A DNA stretch of 64,000 nt, from positions 6,442,686 through 6,506,685 of the forward strand of contig NW_022097996.1 in NCBI RefSeq assembly GCF_002288925.2, given 5' to 3'. A program made the translations under genes and the position numbers. Source of the stretch: Delphinapterus leucas (Eukaryota; Chordata; Mammalia; Artiodactyla; Monodontidae). The notes under the pieces are model-generated. The model was not told the DNA's origin, searched no databases, and worked only from the letters and a program-made list of their open reading frames with translations. Numbering within the stretch: position 1 is the stretch's first letter; every line of letters begins with the position of its first letter. This document shows, piece by piece, positions 11,870-24,171 of the stretch.

Positions 11870-12410
11870 AGGTTACATCCCCCAGCCTCCTCAGTGAGGG
11901 GTGGCCTTGTGATGGTGGGTAGACCAGTGGACTGTCAGCAGAAGTCCTTCTGTGTGAGGGGCACTCCCTCTCCTGCTGGTTGGATTTTTTTTTTTTTTTT
12001 TGCGGTACGCGGGCCTCTCACTGTTGTGGCCTCTCCCGTTGCGGAGCACAGGCTCCGGACGCGCAGGCTCAGCGGCCATGGCTCACAGGCCCAGCCACTC
12101 CGCGGCATGTGGGATCCTCCCGGACCGGGGCACAAACCCGTGTCCCCTGCATCGGCAGGCGGACTCTCAACCACTGCGCCAGCAGGGAATACCCTGCTGG
12201 TTGGATTTGATTCTCGGTATCATCATCACCACGCTGGACGTGGCAGAGCTGGGTTACTGAAGACTCTGTGAAGCTGATCCCACTGCCCTGCCCATCCCCC
12301 ATCCTCTGCCACCGATTGAAATTTTCATGGCAAGAAATAAACTTCTATTGTGTTTATCCACTGAGATGTCTGGATTTCTCGGTAGCTGGTATTATCTTAA
12401 CTAACACCAC
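11870..12410 (+). mobile_element. Probable MaLR-type (MLT1-like) LTR, interrupted by a SINE
   Basis: The left part (GGTGGCCTTGTGATGG and a GCAGAAGTCC stretch) and the right part (AAATAAACTTCTATTGTG then CCACTGAGATGTCTGG, ending AACTAACACCA) match the usual layout of old MaLR solo LTRs. The SINE at 11988-12192 splits it. Family naming is from memory of consensus layout, and the left edge is uncertain. Confidence 0.55.
11988..12192 (-). mobile_element. Short-form CHR-type SINE inside the LTR
   Basis: T-run, then GCGGTACGCGGGCCTCTCAC, ending CGCCAGCAGGGAATA. The target-site duplication CCTGCTGGTTGGATTT (16 bp) lies at 11972-11987 and 12193-12208. Apparent frames of up to 125 codons here are repeat artefacts. 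Confidence 0.95.
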
Positions 12411-12499
12411 CAAAAGTATGATCTCTCCGTTGACTGAATATCCATAGTCCTTTGTGTTGTTCTTGTCACTGTCTATATTTTCCCTGTGTATTAATGATA

Positions 12500-12612
12500 C
12501 CTCTTCCTGCTTTTGTCCTTAAAGTCAGGAACTCCTTTCTTTTTCAGTTTTTATTCCTTGCAGTACTAAGCACAGTCTCTGGTACAAAGTACATCCTTAA
12601 TAAATTGCTCTG
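12500..12612 (+). mobile_element. L2 LINE 3'-end remnant
   Basis: Order and wording match the L2 3' end: AAAGTCAGGAACTCC, then TACTAAGCACAGTCTCTGGT, ending ACATCCTTAATAAATTGCTC. Diverged. Confidence 0.6.
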
Positions 12613-12659
12613 TACCCCTCAATCTGAGTTTCTTAGACTGTTCCAAACTAGCAGAGTCT

Positions 12660-12745
12660 CTTGGTTCACTCATTCATTCTTTTATTCATTTATGTGTTCT
12701 AAATATCTGTTGTATCCCTACTGCGTGTCAGTACAGGAGACCCTC
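12660..12745 (-). mobile_element. L2 LINE 3'-end remnant, reverse
   Basis: TTCACTCATTCATTCTTTTA followed by a 'ctactgcgtgtcagt' block at 12719-12733 is the reverse complement of the L2 tail (GAATGAATG repeats) and adjoining sequence. Confidence 0.6.
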
Positions 12746-13312
12746 TTTGGGGTGTCTGCCCCACTTACGTTGACTCTCCTTTCTGAGGACCCCCATTCAC
12801 GAGGGATGGGTCTCCAGCGGTCATGGACACATCCCATGAGCTTGGGGCTGACTTGCCCAGGGTTGATCACGTCATTCAAGCAGGGTCCACTAGATTCTGT
12901 CCCCATGAAGGTAATAGCCAGTTAATCCTTTATCGTGACTAGAATTGTTTCTTGTATCCTTGGGAACAGAGGGCAGCTGTCTAATACCACATTGGCCTGA
13001 GACGACCCAAAACGCTAGGCTATGGAACAAAGAAGGAAAACAAGATAAGCACCCAGAAAGAAGATTATGACTCAACTGGTCAGGAGTGAATTCTGTCATT
13101 AGTGTTTTTTAAAACCCTCCTCCTCCCAATGATTTTAATATGTTAATGGGGCAAAACAAACTTGATTTTCAGTGTCTGGACCTTCCACCAAAAATGATTG
13201 TTTTTTTATTTCTAAAAGATCTTTCTAGTTAAAATAGTAAAACACTGTACAGAAAACTTGAGAACTGTGACATTTAATAATATGGAGATGAAAATCAAGG
13301 CAGAGGGTAAGG
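12746..13312. other. Single-copy DNA, no gene seen
   Basis: Somewhat more GC-rich at 12746-12905, then AT-rich. The 157-codon frame at 12452-12925 runs through both L2 remnants and is not accepted as coding. Confidence 0.5.
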
Positions 13313-13624
13313 GGGCTTCCCTGGTGGCACAGTGGTTGAGAATCCACCTGCCAATGCTAGGGGACACGGGTTCAATCCCTGATCCGCAAAGATCCCACAT
13401 GCCTCAGAGCAGCTAAGCCCGTGAGCCACAACTACTGAGCCTGCGTGCCGCAACTACTGAAGCCCGCACGCCTAGAGCCCGTGCTCTGCAATGAGAAGCC
13501 ACCGCAAGGAGAAGCCCGCTCACCGCAAGGAAGAGGAGCCCCGCCCTCCCCAACTAGAGAAAGCCTGCCCGCAGCAACGAAGACCCAACACAGCCAAAAA
13601 TAGATAAATAAAATAAATAAATTT
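13313..13624 (+). mobile_element. Long-form CHR-type SINE, sense
   Basis: It starts GGCTTCCCTGGTGGCACAGT and keeps the tRNA-derived Pol III promoter, with a box-A-like part at 13322-13337 and box B GGTTCAATCC at 13369-13378. The body contains repeated CACAACTACTGA or GCAACTACTGA units and ends in an AAATAAATAAA tail. I could not find a clear target-site duplication. Confidence 0.92.
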
Positions 13625-14243
13625 ATTTTAAAAACTTATTAAGCAATATAATGGGTTGAAGGGTAGATTTTAAAGAATACGTATATCCTGTAAGTCCTGC
13701 TCCTGCTGTTTGTTTTCTTTGCCTCACGTACTGAAGCTTCTGATGACAGAAAATGCAGAAGATGGCAAAGGTGACTGTGATCGTCTGTTCCTTTCACTTC
13801 AACGGGCAGCCGCTCCTTATGGCTCTGGCCTCAACTTTTCAGTGTTCTTTGGGATGTGGAAAAAAGAATATTGTGAGCTGGTAATTAGCTAAAACATTAT
13901 TACTAGTTAATTACCTATTAAATAATTACCTCTTAATACCTAATGAATGAATAAGTAGCCACTTAAGATTATCAGCTAGAATTTTGTCTCTTCTTCTCTC
14001 CAAAAGAGAGAAGAGGCTTTGTCTAGCATTTATTAAGTAAGCATAAACAAGAACTGAAACCAAACCGGGTTTCTCCTCCCACACAGGATGGACAGATAGA
14101 CATGTATCCATGAAGCATAAACCATGTAATGGAAAAAAATGGAAGGTAATGGGTTTGATTTTGATGGTAAGTATTTTACAAACAGATGTCCCAAGTCAAA
14201 TTTCATAGCAGTCAAAATGACAGAAGTCTGCCAAGAATGGATA

Positions 14244-14289
<46 letters not shown>

Positions 14290-14534
14290 GGGAAGGGATA
14301 GATTCCTTTTCAAAGGACAGTGTCAGAAAAAAAACCATATCATGCCACCTAGTGGTAGAAAATAAGCTGACTTCTTTTAATCGTACAAAGCAACTTTGCC
14401 TTTCCATCAGAAAATCAAATGAATTCAGTCACATAGTGGAATCTCAATTTGACATAGTGGAAGCTCGATTACACAGTAGTTAAAATTTAAATGTCATGGT
14501 TGTGTTTTAATTTCTCACCCACCAATGGCATTAA
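13625..14534. other. Single-copy DNA with a GT microsatellite
   Basis: Unique sequence flanking the (GT)n tract. Frames of 114 and 124 codons across that tract encode runs of Cys-Val or Thr-His and are artefacts of the repeat. Confidence 0.6.
14246..14287. repeat. (GT)21 microsatellite
   Basis: A perfect 42-bp run of alternating GT, long enough to be polymorphic. Confidence 0.97.
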
Positions 14535-14720
14535 GAAATACGGTGGCGTTTAAAGAGCCCTGGAGTCAGAGCTGGAATGACTCCCATTTCTCTTTCTAAC
14601 CAGGTGGCTTAGGCAGTCTAGAGATCAGTTTCTTCCATAAAGGGGCAGGATAGATGGGCTTTAAGCTGCTGTCATGCTCTTAAATCCCATGTTTCAAAGT
14701 AAGCCGCAGACCACGTAATA
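14535..14720 (+). mobile_element. MIR-type SINE remnant
   Basis: It follows the MIR order: AGAGCCCTGGAGTCAGAGCT, a Cys/Leu-rich middle, 'cagtttcttccataaagggg' at 14627-14646, then diverged sequence. Strongly decayed. Confidence 0.5.
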
Positions 14721-15545
14721 AAGGTACTCTTATCTAATGCAGCTCTTCGTGACAAGGTCAAGCCACCATGTTTACTAACCAAATGCTGGATGACACAATA
14801 CGCTTTCCACACCCCTAGTCCTGGTCACATTTTAGACTTCACTTTTCATTCCAAGCCCTCTAGTAAAGGGCTTGCTACTTTACATTATAGGATGCCTACT
14901 GCAAATAGGCCCTTGATTACAATTCTTAACTTCTGTGAACCTCAGTGGTACGTATTTGTAATATATTTTTCTAACTTATGTAAATATCCACGTAGTCCCC
15001 TTTTCCCTGTGAAATCAGGTAAACTATTCCTCAAAGAGGAAGAGACGTGGAATTTGGGATTATGTATCAGTATTTCTCAGATATTGTAAAATATAATTTA
15101 TCCTTCACCCCACTCTCACTAATAATAAACAGTATATCCAAGGGTGACCCTGTTAATCAGAATTAGGAAAGGCATTAAAAACCAGAAGTTAATCTGAGCT
15201 GTTTGGAATGTCTTAAAATAGAACATGTTTATTGTTCCAAATGTGATGGGAAGACAGTACCATTTCTTCAGAGCAACTGTTTGAAGAGTGCCAGAGTCAT
15301 CTGCAGAAAGGCTTTTCATTTGGAAATCTGGCTTTCTCCGTCACCCCTGCCTCAAACAGCAGCAGGAACAGCAGAGAGCTTTCTAGAGAGCATGGGTGGT
15401 TCATGCAAGAACATGTTGATTTGCTCTAAGATGCCACAGCCTTGAGATTATACTCCAGCCTTATTGCGTGCTCACTGCTGACAACACAGCATGTCACAGA
15501 TGAAATTATGTGTGGAGGAAAATCAGTATTATTTCTTTCTCCAAA
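14721..15545. other. Single-copy DNA, no gene seen
   Basis: Unique sequence. The 99-codon frame at 14790-15089 has no recognisable domain. Confidence 0.55.
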
Positions 15546-15803
15546 CCAGAGGATAGAAAATAGATGGTAAATTTGGAATTTGGAATTAACAGACACACAC
15601 GACTGTATATAAAATAGATAAACAACAAAGACCTACAGTCTAGCACAGGGAACTGTATTCAGTACCTTGTAATAATCTGTAATGGAAAAGAATCTGAAAA
15701 AGTATATATCTATCTATATATAACTGAATTACTTTGCTGTACACCAGAAGAACATTGCAAATCAACTCTACTTCCATCAAAAAATTAAAATTAAAAATAA
15801 AAG
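15546..15803 (+). mobile_element. L1 3'-UTR fragment
   Basis: It has the same 3' UTR as the L1 at 1901-2429: ACTGTATATAAAATAGATAA, CAGGGAACTGTATTC and 'ttactttgctgtacacc', then an A-rich tail. It lacks all ORF2 sequence. No clear flanking duplication was found. Confidence 0.9.
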
Positions 15804-16105
15804 AGAATATATGAGACAAGGGTAAGCAGGGGATAGTATATACATTAGCCCTCTATAAGCTCAAAGACGAACTGGAGATTAGATTCATGGTGAATATTGC
15901 TGATGCAAACTCATGAGTATAAGATAGAAATAATTTTCTCAAACATGCTTATCTCTGTATTTATTATTTTTTCAACTCCCTTCTTTATCGTTCCCAGACA
16001 TCCTTCAAGCCTCCAGCCTCCTCCACAGACACGCATACAAATGCACCCAGCACTTCACTTTCCCCACCCCGCCCCGGCCCTTTATAATACTTCTGTTTAA
16101 GCCTT
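15804..16105. other. Single-copy DNA, nothing recognised
   Basis: Unique, with a C/A-rich patch at 15990-16080. Confidence 0.5.
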
Positions 16106-16248
16106 CAGCCCTTTATATCATAGGTTTACTTGTCTGTCTCGTAGACTGTTAATTATAGGAAGCAGGGACCTCATCTTTATTAAACTTAGGACCTAAGACT
16201 GGCATATAATAGGCATTTTTAAATCCTTGATGGGATTGAACAGATTAT
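16106..16248 (+). mobile_element. L2-like 3'-end remnant
   Basis: GTAGACTGTTAATTATAGGA, 'agcagggacctcatcttta' and GGCATATAATAGGCATTTTT follow the order of the L2 3' end. Diverged, with a weaker tail. Confidence 0.5.
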
Positions 16249-17454
16249 GTTAATATAAACTGAGTGTGCTTTCAATACTGGATTAGATGATTCTATCTTA
16301 CTCCCTGCTTTTCATTGCAAAGGGGATGTGTATTCTCCATAGCGAGGTTCATAAATGGACTGCTCTCCTATCCCATTTGGAGCCACTAGAAAATACCGCT
16401 TTCCTTGGTGCACTTTTTGGAGTATAGACAGCAAAGGTCTCTACTGACTTTTATTAAACACTTCTGATGGGGGGAATGACTAGGAAGTCCCCTTCAATGA
16501 GGTCAGAGGCAAGAATCCATTTTCAGAATATTATGGGGTAGGATGAAATTTTAAGTGTCCTTCAAATACTTCATTCCTTCCTCTCTTCACCTATAGAAAG
16601 AAGATTTTTTTTTAGCATAATAACACATTAAAGTTAAACCATTAGACACGGTAAAACTTAGCCTGAGAAAGATGTTTGTTTTATCGTCATTGACGTTTTT
16701 GCTTTGCAAATAGTTCTCTCTGGAGAAAAATCTCGAAGAACAACGTAAGCTTTTTCCTAGAAGAGATCTATCCATTCCTATAAATGGAGCCAGAGGCTTC
16801 AATCTTGACTTGGTACTAAAGGGAAGCCAGGAGCTTGGAGTAAGGGATGTGGTAAGGGCAGATGAGCAGAATAAAACAGGAGGGATGCCTCCTATATTTC
16901 TATTTGAAGCTGACTCTGTCTGAACCATGAAGGAGGTGCCATGATGGAGAAATACTTGGCAGCATCCTCCAGATTTAATGGATCTTTATAAAAGGCTAGC
17001 ATTAAGATTATTTTTCAGTAAAATCATCTTTCTGGTACTGGTCTATACCTACCTCCTTCCAGACATTGGGGGAAATCATGGCTACAGTCTAGACATGAAT
17101 GAAGAAAGGGTTGTCTGGGGTCTGCTTGTTAAGACCATAGACAGGTTTATATCTAAGGGTAGTGGAGGCAGCACACTTTGGAGGCAGTGGTGCTGTTTGG
17201 TGTTTCCTCCTCTCTCGTCCCCATCTTATCCTTCCCACCATCACTCACAGGTAGTAGTTTCTCCCCAAAACAAATTCTAAGTGCGACAAAATCTTGAGTT
17301 TATTGTGCATGGGATGAAGCTAATAATAGAAGGAGCTTAACGAGTACTTCTGGGTGAGAGAAAAAGTAGATGTCATAATGAAATGTGGAAGTAACTAAGG
17401 CAAGGGGGAGAAGTTAAAATTTTTGTGCCTGATGAGTTTAACTAATTATAAAGT
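16249..17454. other. Single-copy DNA, no gene seen
   Basis: The 113-codon reverse frame at 16587-16928 and the 100-codon frame at 16978-17280 show no domain, signal peptide or splice support. Confidence 0.55.
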
Positions 17455-17690
17455 CCCTATTTACTGGGCTCTGATTAGGTGCAAACTCCTATGCTAGATA
17501 TTTTCATATATCATCTAATTTCATTCTTTTAAGCACTGTACAATATTGGTTTTTACTAGCCTGGTTTTTCAGATGAAAAAATCTTAGGATTGGAGAGATT
17601 GACTTGCTCAGGTTCACCCTGCAAGTAAGTGATCAGCCGGCATTTAAACCCAGACCCTAAGTTCCTGATTTCACCTCTGACCCCAGAAAG
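17455..17690 (-). mobile_element. MIR SINE remnant, reverse
   Basis: Reverse-complement MIR. It runs from 'tatcatctaatttcattctt' at 17509-17528 through TCAGATGAAAAAATCTTAGG and the 'ttgctcaggttcaccctgca' block to CATTTAAACCCAGACCC. Confidence 0.75.
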
Positions 17691-17929
17691 CACTTCTCAC
17701 GCTTCACAGCGGGTGTCTTGCTTGCTTGGTTTTTGCATGTTTGTTTGTGCCAGAGGAGTTGTAGTTTAACTCATGATGATTTAAGAAATGTTACAGTAGC
17801 ATTACAATATTCCAGAGAACGTAAAGAATGCTATAGCAGCGTCCCAACAAACTACTTTGACGTCAAGGATATTATTTTGCCATATTTTTCACATAAGGAT
17901 CAAGACTTTTTTTTTTTCCCTCCGGGGAC

Positions 17930-18925
17930 CCAAATACTCACTGGCTCCACCTGGATGTCTCATAAACCTCAAACTCATTGGTCGAAAACAAAGCACCAAT
18001 TTCCCACCCCAATCAAACGGCCTCTTCCTCCCCCGTTTACTCATTTACTCATGCAATCTGCCAAGTCAAACTTGAGACGCATTTTTAACTGCCCCTCGTG
18101 GTGCTGGATGCCTCACAGATCTGATATGTTTCCCCTCCTGTTTCTCTGGCACTCCCCTCAGCTCCATCTTGGGACTCCTTCGGCACCCCTGTCCTCCGTG
18201 GTAGCGTTAAGCATCCAGGTCTCTGCTCTTTTTTCTGTTCTCTCCATATACCCTTCTTATGTGATTCCACTGATGCTCAGTGCCTTCTATACCATCTTCA
18301 GATGCTAATAAATTCGAAATCTACGTCTCCAGCCCAGAACTAACAACTCTGTCTTCTCTCTTGTCCTTTCTCTCCCTCGTTCCCCCACCTCCCTCGCATT
18401 ATCCCCAGCAGACCCCTAAAAATAAACATCTCTGAAACAAAATTTGATCTTCCTCCCCAGAACCTACCCTTCCTCCAACGTTTCAAGGCACTACCATCCA
18501 TGAGGTTGATCAAATCAGGGATGTTTGTGTCATTTGTAACTCTTCTCTTTGCTCCACCCATCCCCACCTAAACATCAAACGCGGCACAAGTCCTGTTTAC
18601 ACCGTCTCCTGCACACTTCCTAAGTCTCTCCACTTTATACCACTCCCTTGGTCACTGCCCTCGTTCGCCCAGGCACCTCCCACCCCCAGCTTCGCTCACT
18701 CACGTTACTGCTCAGCCCCTGAGATGGTCTTCTTGTCTCCAGGCTGGCACCCATTCCATCTGCTCTCCCTGCAGTAACTTTTCTTAAAAAAGCAAAAGCA
18801 AAAACAAAAACAAAACCCTATCTTTATTGACTTTAAACATGTCCATGTTTTACTTTTTTTCTCAGGATAGAGACCAAACTCTAATGTGACCTCAGACCTT
18901 TGTGAGCTCACTTTAATCCATCCCT
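17930..18925 (+). repeat. Pyrimidine-rich old interspersed repeat, two partial copies
   Basis: Two partial copies seem to lie in tandem. The block CACCTGGATGTCTCATAAAC at 17948-17967 and the block ATCTACGTCTCCAGCCCAG at 18319-18337 belong to one widely dispersed old mammalian repeat, and the text at 18420-18490 repeats the theme of 17965-18035. 'ggatagagaccaaactct' at 18865-18882 continues it. I recognise the pattern but cannot name the family. The 196-codon frame at 17718-18308, the longest in the window, lies partly in it and is not accepted as coding. Confidence 0.45.
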
Positions 18926-19309
18926 AATTTGGTTATATTATAGGAATATTGTTTCCATTGGCCAAAGTTGGAGCTATTTGAGCCACAAAAAAAAAGTAAA
19001 TGAAATCAATTGAATATATATTTTAAAAATAAGTCTGTTGTGCTACCAGAAATAAAGAAAGAAAGAAAATCAAAACAACTTGAAGACACCTTTGAAAGTA
19101 ACTAAGGCACTAACCCCTTACTATTACAAGAAAAAAAAATGAGCATTTAAGCTGACTTTCTTGTAAGAGTTGCGTTTGATTATGGACTGCATATTAAATG
19201 ACACAATTACTCTTAATTTTATTAAGTGTGATTGTGCATAATCATACCTCATAAAATATAGGGGTAAAATGACATCATGTTGGAGATTACAAAAAAATAC
19301 TTCAGAAAA
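18926..19309. other. AT-rich DNA, possibly part of an old L1
   Basis: No family recognised until 19310. A-runs at 18987-18995 and 19306-19318. Confidence 0.4.
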
Positions 19310-19442
19310 AAAAAAAATAGATGAAACAAATGTAGCAAAATCTTGATAACTGTTAAATCTAGGAAATGTATTATATGTGATTCATTGTTCTAGTCTCTGG
19401 ACTTTTGTCTGCATTTGAAATATTTCAAAATAAAAATTTTAT
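19310..19442 (+). mobile_element. Old L1M 3'-end remnant
   Basis: It follows the L1M 3' UTR order: TTGATAACTGTTAAATCTAG, a GATTCATTGTTCTAGTCTCT block, then GAAATATTTCAAAATAAAAA. Confidence 0.6.
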
Positions 19443-20254
19443 GAAAGAAATATTGACTTTCTCAAGGGTTGGTTAATGCCAGTGTAATAGGGCCTAAAAT
19501 GTACCATGTCAGGTAGGTACCAATTCCTAAGTGTAGATGCTCTCAAATCTGTCCACTCCTCTCCATTCCCGTAATGAACATTCATTATCTCTTGCCTCAG
19601 TGAATGAAATACCCTGGTAAGTGCCCTTCCTAACTCAGATCTCGTAGCCCATGGGGTGTGCCGTGGTCCTCAGCCAGGCACCAACCAAAGATGCTGAAGT
19701 GGCCATCAGGGAACACTCACGTACAGGTAGGTCCCTCAGTCACAGGGAGTAATGGCCAAATCTGCGAGAAAATCTGCGAAAAGTTGAGGCTCTAATGGTG
19801 ATCCTGGTGTAGGGCTTCTTGGATTCACTAGATGGCAAGTCAGGTGAGTATGGGCCACTTCCAGGTATCATGACCTCTATTTGTATGTATAATCTTCCCA
19901 CTGATCAAATATTAGGTGCTCCTAGGAGTCTACCACTACCTCTGGTTTCCACAGTTTTACTCTGTCATTTGAATGAACTGACCATTCAAATGAATTGACC
20001 AGCTTTCTTGTGGTCCTCAGTCTAGGGAGGTTTTTCTCAATTAATGAGCTTAATTTTCTAATTTTTCTTCAAATAAAATATGTCTTCACAAGGAACGTAA
20101 ATCTTGAGGTGATTCTGGAAGGAGTGAATAGGATGGTGTTTAGAAATTCAGGTGGCATGGGAAAGAGCGTTCTTCCAGAGCAAGGATAAAAAGCACACAG
20201 GTGGAAGGGTATGGAGTCCCAGGAGATAGCTCTGTGGGTCTGCTGTGTGGGGTA
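19443..20254. other. Single-copy DNA, nothing recognised
   Basis: Unique sequence without a named repeat or gene. Confidence 0.5.
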
Positions 20255-20440
20255 GGTTGATTATTTATAATGAGCTGCTATGTGCACTAAGTTCAGCTCA
20301 GGAGATACTAAGATGAACCAATGAAGTCATTCACACATTAATGAGACAGATACGTGTTGAATGTGTACTATGTGCCGGACACTGCAATAGAAGATAAATA
20401 AGACAGTGTCCCAGTCCTCTTACTTACAGGTGGGAAATTC
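20255..20440 (-). mobile_element. Two adjacent L2 3'-end remnants, reverse
   Basis: The motif GTACTATGTGCCGGACACTG at 20366-20385, with 'gataaataagacagtgtccc' after it, is reverse L2. A weaker version (GCTATGTGCACTAAGTTCAG at 20277-20296) precedes it. This may be two old insertions or a local duplication. Confidence 0.55.
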
Positions 20441-23400
20441 AGGTGCTTTGTTCATTAGGCTGCTGACTGGAGAACACGGGGTCGAAGCTAAGGGTTATGA
20501 CCTCATATCTATATTGTCAAAAGAGTTACTACTGTATCTCTTGCCACGGCTCTCTCAATACCTAGAAAACTGAATATAAGAGGTGCACCAAAAATAATTA
20601 TTGGGTTAGAAAAAATTTTAAATCGTGCGTTTAATGGAAGAGTACATTTTTAATACATATGCCCTTTGTCGGAGAGGTATTTGGTATTCGAAAATGAGAG
20701 GCACATGTAGCAAGTGGGAACAGAAGTGAGCTCAAAATATATTTCCTAAGTCTACTTTGACAAAATTACATGTACAGATTGTGATAACTCAATATAAAGA
20801 TTGGCTAGAATGAAAACCTTGTGAGGTGCTAAAGGTAACTCTTTTCTATCATTTCAATTTGCATTTTGATAGCCAGGATGCAGGTAATCTGTGGATAATT
20901 GCTTTATTATAGAATTCTGCCCACTTCAACTGAACCCAAATTTTACTTACATTGCATTTGAAAGTGGCATCGTAGTCATTAGGGCTTTCTTTCCTTTCTG
21001 TTGTTTCTCAAATCACAAAGACTGAGACTGCAGGAGCTAAGCTTAGGAACTGGGTGGACTAAAGGCGTGTTATAGTGAACTTGAACAAGGGTTATTAAAT
21101 GTTCTTGTAAAAGGGGGGTGAGGAGTAATGAAATAAATGCTTGAGGTTGGAGCCAAAAAATTAAAGCTCACACAAATCTGCTTGATCTTCTTGTCTCTAA
21201 ATTTGGAGTATGTTTCCTTTAAATGAAATGTAAAGCACTAATCTCTTTAAATTTCAAAGGGGACATTTTAAGATGGGCTATTAGTAAATGTGCTATGATA
21301 GTAAAATTCCAAATAAATGATGGGTGGGAACTGATCATTGTTAGTGTAAAAGCAGGAGATCCCTGTGGCCTCAGGTACTGGAATATTGCCTTGGTTGATA
21401 CAGAGCCAAGACCAAAGAAATGATCCCCAAAATATTTTAAAAGACTTCCAAGAATATGCAACAACTAGAATGTGTGGGCCCATACTTCCATCTTATAGAC
21501 TTTTACATCAGAAAGCTTTTAAGTCAATCTTCTGGAAGATGTTTTTCCAATGGAAATATCCTTAATGGAAACCAAATAGAAAATGGATTCACGTTTCCAA
21601 TATTTGCTTTACAATCATTTTTGCTGAAACACTTGTATTGTTGGAAGCAAGGGCTACCCCACTTCTTACAATTGTGATTATTTCAACCAAATTGTTTTCA
21701 GTATAACTCTAAGACAATTAAGTTATTTTTTAAAATATGACAAAGTAATGCAAGTCCTGCAATTATATGACTACCTGATATTGGAAGTCTCGATTTTTAA
21801 AATTAAGCATTAGAATGCTATATTTATTTGTTGGGTGTAATGAGAACCCACCACTTGAAGCCTATTCTGTAGATTTCATCTGAAAACTAACTACTACCTT
21901 AAGGATGACTTACAAGAGCTACAAAAACTTTTAATTATTAAATCAGTTGCATGAGGCATCAAATAATTGATCAATTCATTTTAAAAAAATCAATTCAAAT
22001 AAAGAAGATAATCCAGACCAATTGTTTTACAGTGGCAAAAGCGTGTTGATTGCACATTCCCCTGAGACATATAGACATAGCTCAGTTTCAGCAATGACAG
22101 GAAAAGTTTAATAGTAATCCAACATAATATTCAAACTACGCCAATTTTTTGTTATTTTCCTCTTTTGGATAAAATTCTTACATGAACATATAATATTTAT
22201 TTGTTTGTTTATTTATATATTTGTAGAATTTCCCTACCAGTAACAAAACTAAGAAAAAACATAATATAATTAAGGATCTTTAAGGAAAATTACATTTCAG
22301 GGTACCAAATAATAAAAATTACCAAAAAAGCTCATGGTTATTTCAGGTATTGAGGCAAGATGAAAAAGCTTTATTTGTAAATAATATACACTATATTATG
22401 AAAAGTAAAATAACCAGATTAAATCTAAAAATCAAAGATACAGAAACACCAATTTTTAAATCTACTAATGACAATTGTTTTTTAATGAATAATATAATTT
22501 GCTTGGAATTTTGTGGATCTCTAACGCTTAGTAGAAGCATTCATTACTTCAATTAATAACTCTCAAGATTGCAAATGATCTAAATAATTATTTTTAGAGC
22601 ATTTTTCAAGGAAATTTTCCCTAAATGTTTCAACTGTGAGGAAGGAAAACATATATAATAAGAGGGGAGCTATAAACAATAAAAGACGAATATATTTTGT
22701 ACTAGTGTTTACTAAAAACCAAATACTAGTAAAGAAAATGTCAAAAGTGAATTTCCAAATCCTGTGTGTGTGTTTTTTAACATTCAAGATACCACTATGA
22801 CTTTAATTCTAGTATTGGACTTTTGAATTTTTGTTGTTGTTGTTATTTAGTTTAAGAAACAGCTCGTAGTTTTAAAGCTCTGGAATGGTGTAAATCATTA
22901 CAGTGGTTTCACATTTTCATGAGATCAAGGAAACAACAGTAAGCTCATAAAACAGATACCACTAATTATGCAGAGGAGAAGTCATAAAGTTACTGGGAGA
23001 AGCATGTTTTATATTCATGGACACATCATTAAAAGTTTAAGACATGCTATCAAGTTCTACATTTTAATACTATACCCAACAGCATTAAACCCTTCCAACA
23101 AGAAAATCAGATTGTCTAATGATCCTTTTTTGTCACACTGGTTTTATATGTCTGCAGTTGAAGCAGATGTAGAATTTGTATTGCTGAACTTTTTAAAAAT
23201 AACCGTACAATTAAAAAATCACTTTATCCCTAACAATATCTAGGTTAAAAAAGATCTGAATCATCTTTCAACATACATCTCTTAAATAAAGGGTATTTAT
23301 TGAGGTAATAAGCCGTGATTCTAGATCGAATGTCCGGCTTTTTAGAATAATGATTTGGGTTTTCTGCAGAACATATAAAAACATAAGAGGGCTTAATAAT

Positions 23401-24171
23401 GATGAATCACCTTCCAGTTTAAATTAATTTCTAAAATGTGCATTTAAACTAAGAAATAAAATAAACTCATATTTCATGGGGCACATGAAAAAAGTCTATC
23501 CTCTCACCCAGAGAAATCACTGAGAAATCCAAAAATCATACAAAAATGTTAACAGTACAGAAAGCACTTTTAAGGGATGTTCATAGCTAGACCATCACAA
23601 AGATTTGCCAACACTGGGATGCATATTTCAGCTGCAGCCTTCTTTCACTTCTCCACAAAGGGACTGAGATGCTCTATCTTCATTTGTGTACAATTCTAAA
23701 ATATTACCATTTGTACATAAATGCTTTGCATTCCACTGTTTAAGTACATCTTAGAGTCGGCCCTAGAATATATACTTTCTTGAGCATTTTAATGGGGATT
23801 TTACGTGCTGATAGCTTCAAGCTTAATCTCCAAGTGAAAGTAAAATATAGTCCTGGCAAATTCAGAGATGAGACCCAAAAGGCTGCAAATGAAAGAAAAA
23901 AAGGAGAGCGATTAGTAGTTGGGGATAAAAAATAAAGCATGGGAAAAGCAAAGTCACTGAAGATACTTAGACTCTACGGGAGAGATTTATGCAGCGGCTC
24001 AGAGCCTGGACTAAAGGAACCAATCACTTAAAGGAATTTGGTGAGGGTCTATTCCTGGAACTCGGTGAGGTCAGCCTTGCCGATGGACACCCATGGGAAG
24101 CAGGCAAAGAGCCTGGGGCTGCTGCCTGATTTGGTGGGCTTACTTTGCTATAATTTCACCATTTTATCCAA
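20441..24171. other. AT-rich single-copy DNA
   Basis: About 3.7 kb with no recognised repeat. 21700-23500 is very AT-rich and has a (TTG)n patch near 22830-22845. No frame exceeds about 91 codons. Confidence 0.55.

Noticed and set aside
12452..12925. 157-codon frame, + strand
   Set aside because: It spans two L2 remnants in opposite directions.
13313..13624. Functional tRNA gene (box A and box B present)
   Set aside because: The promoter boxes belong to the tRNA-derived head of a SINE; no cloverleaf with an acceptor stem is intact.
14033..14483. Frames with Thr-His and Cys-Val runs
   Set aside because: Translation of the (GT)n microsatellite on both strands.
17718..18308. Longest open frame (196 codons, + strand)
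   Set aside because: It runs into an old pyrimidine-rich repeat, is rich in Ser, Pro, Leu and Phe as expected from pyrimidine-rich DNA, and has no domain-like features.
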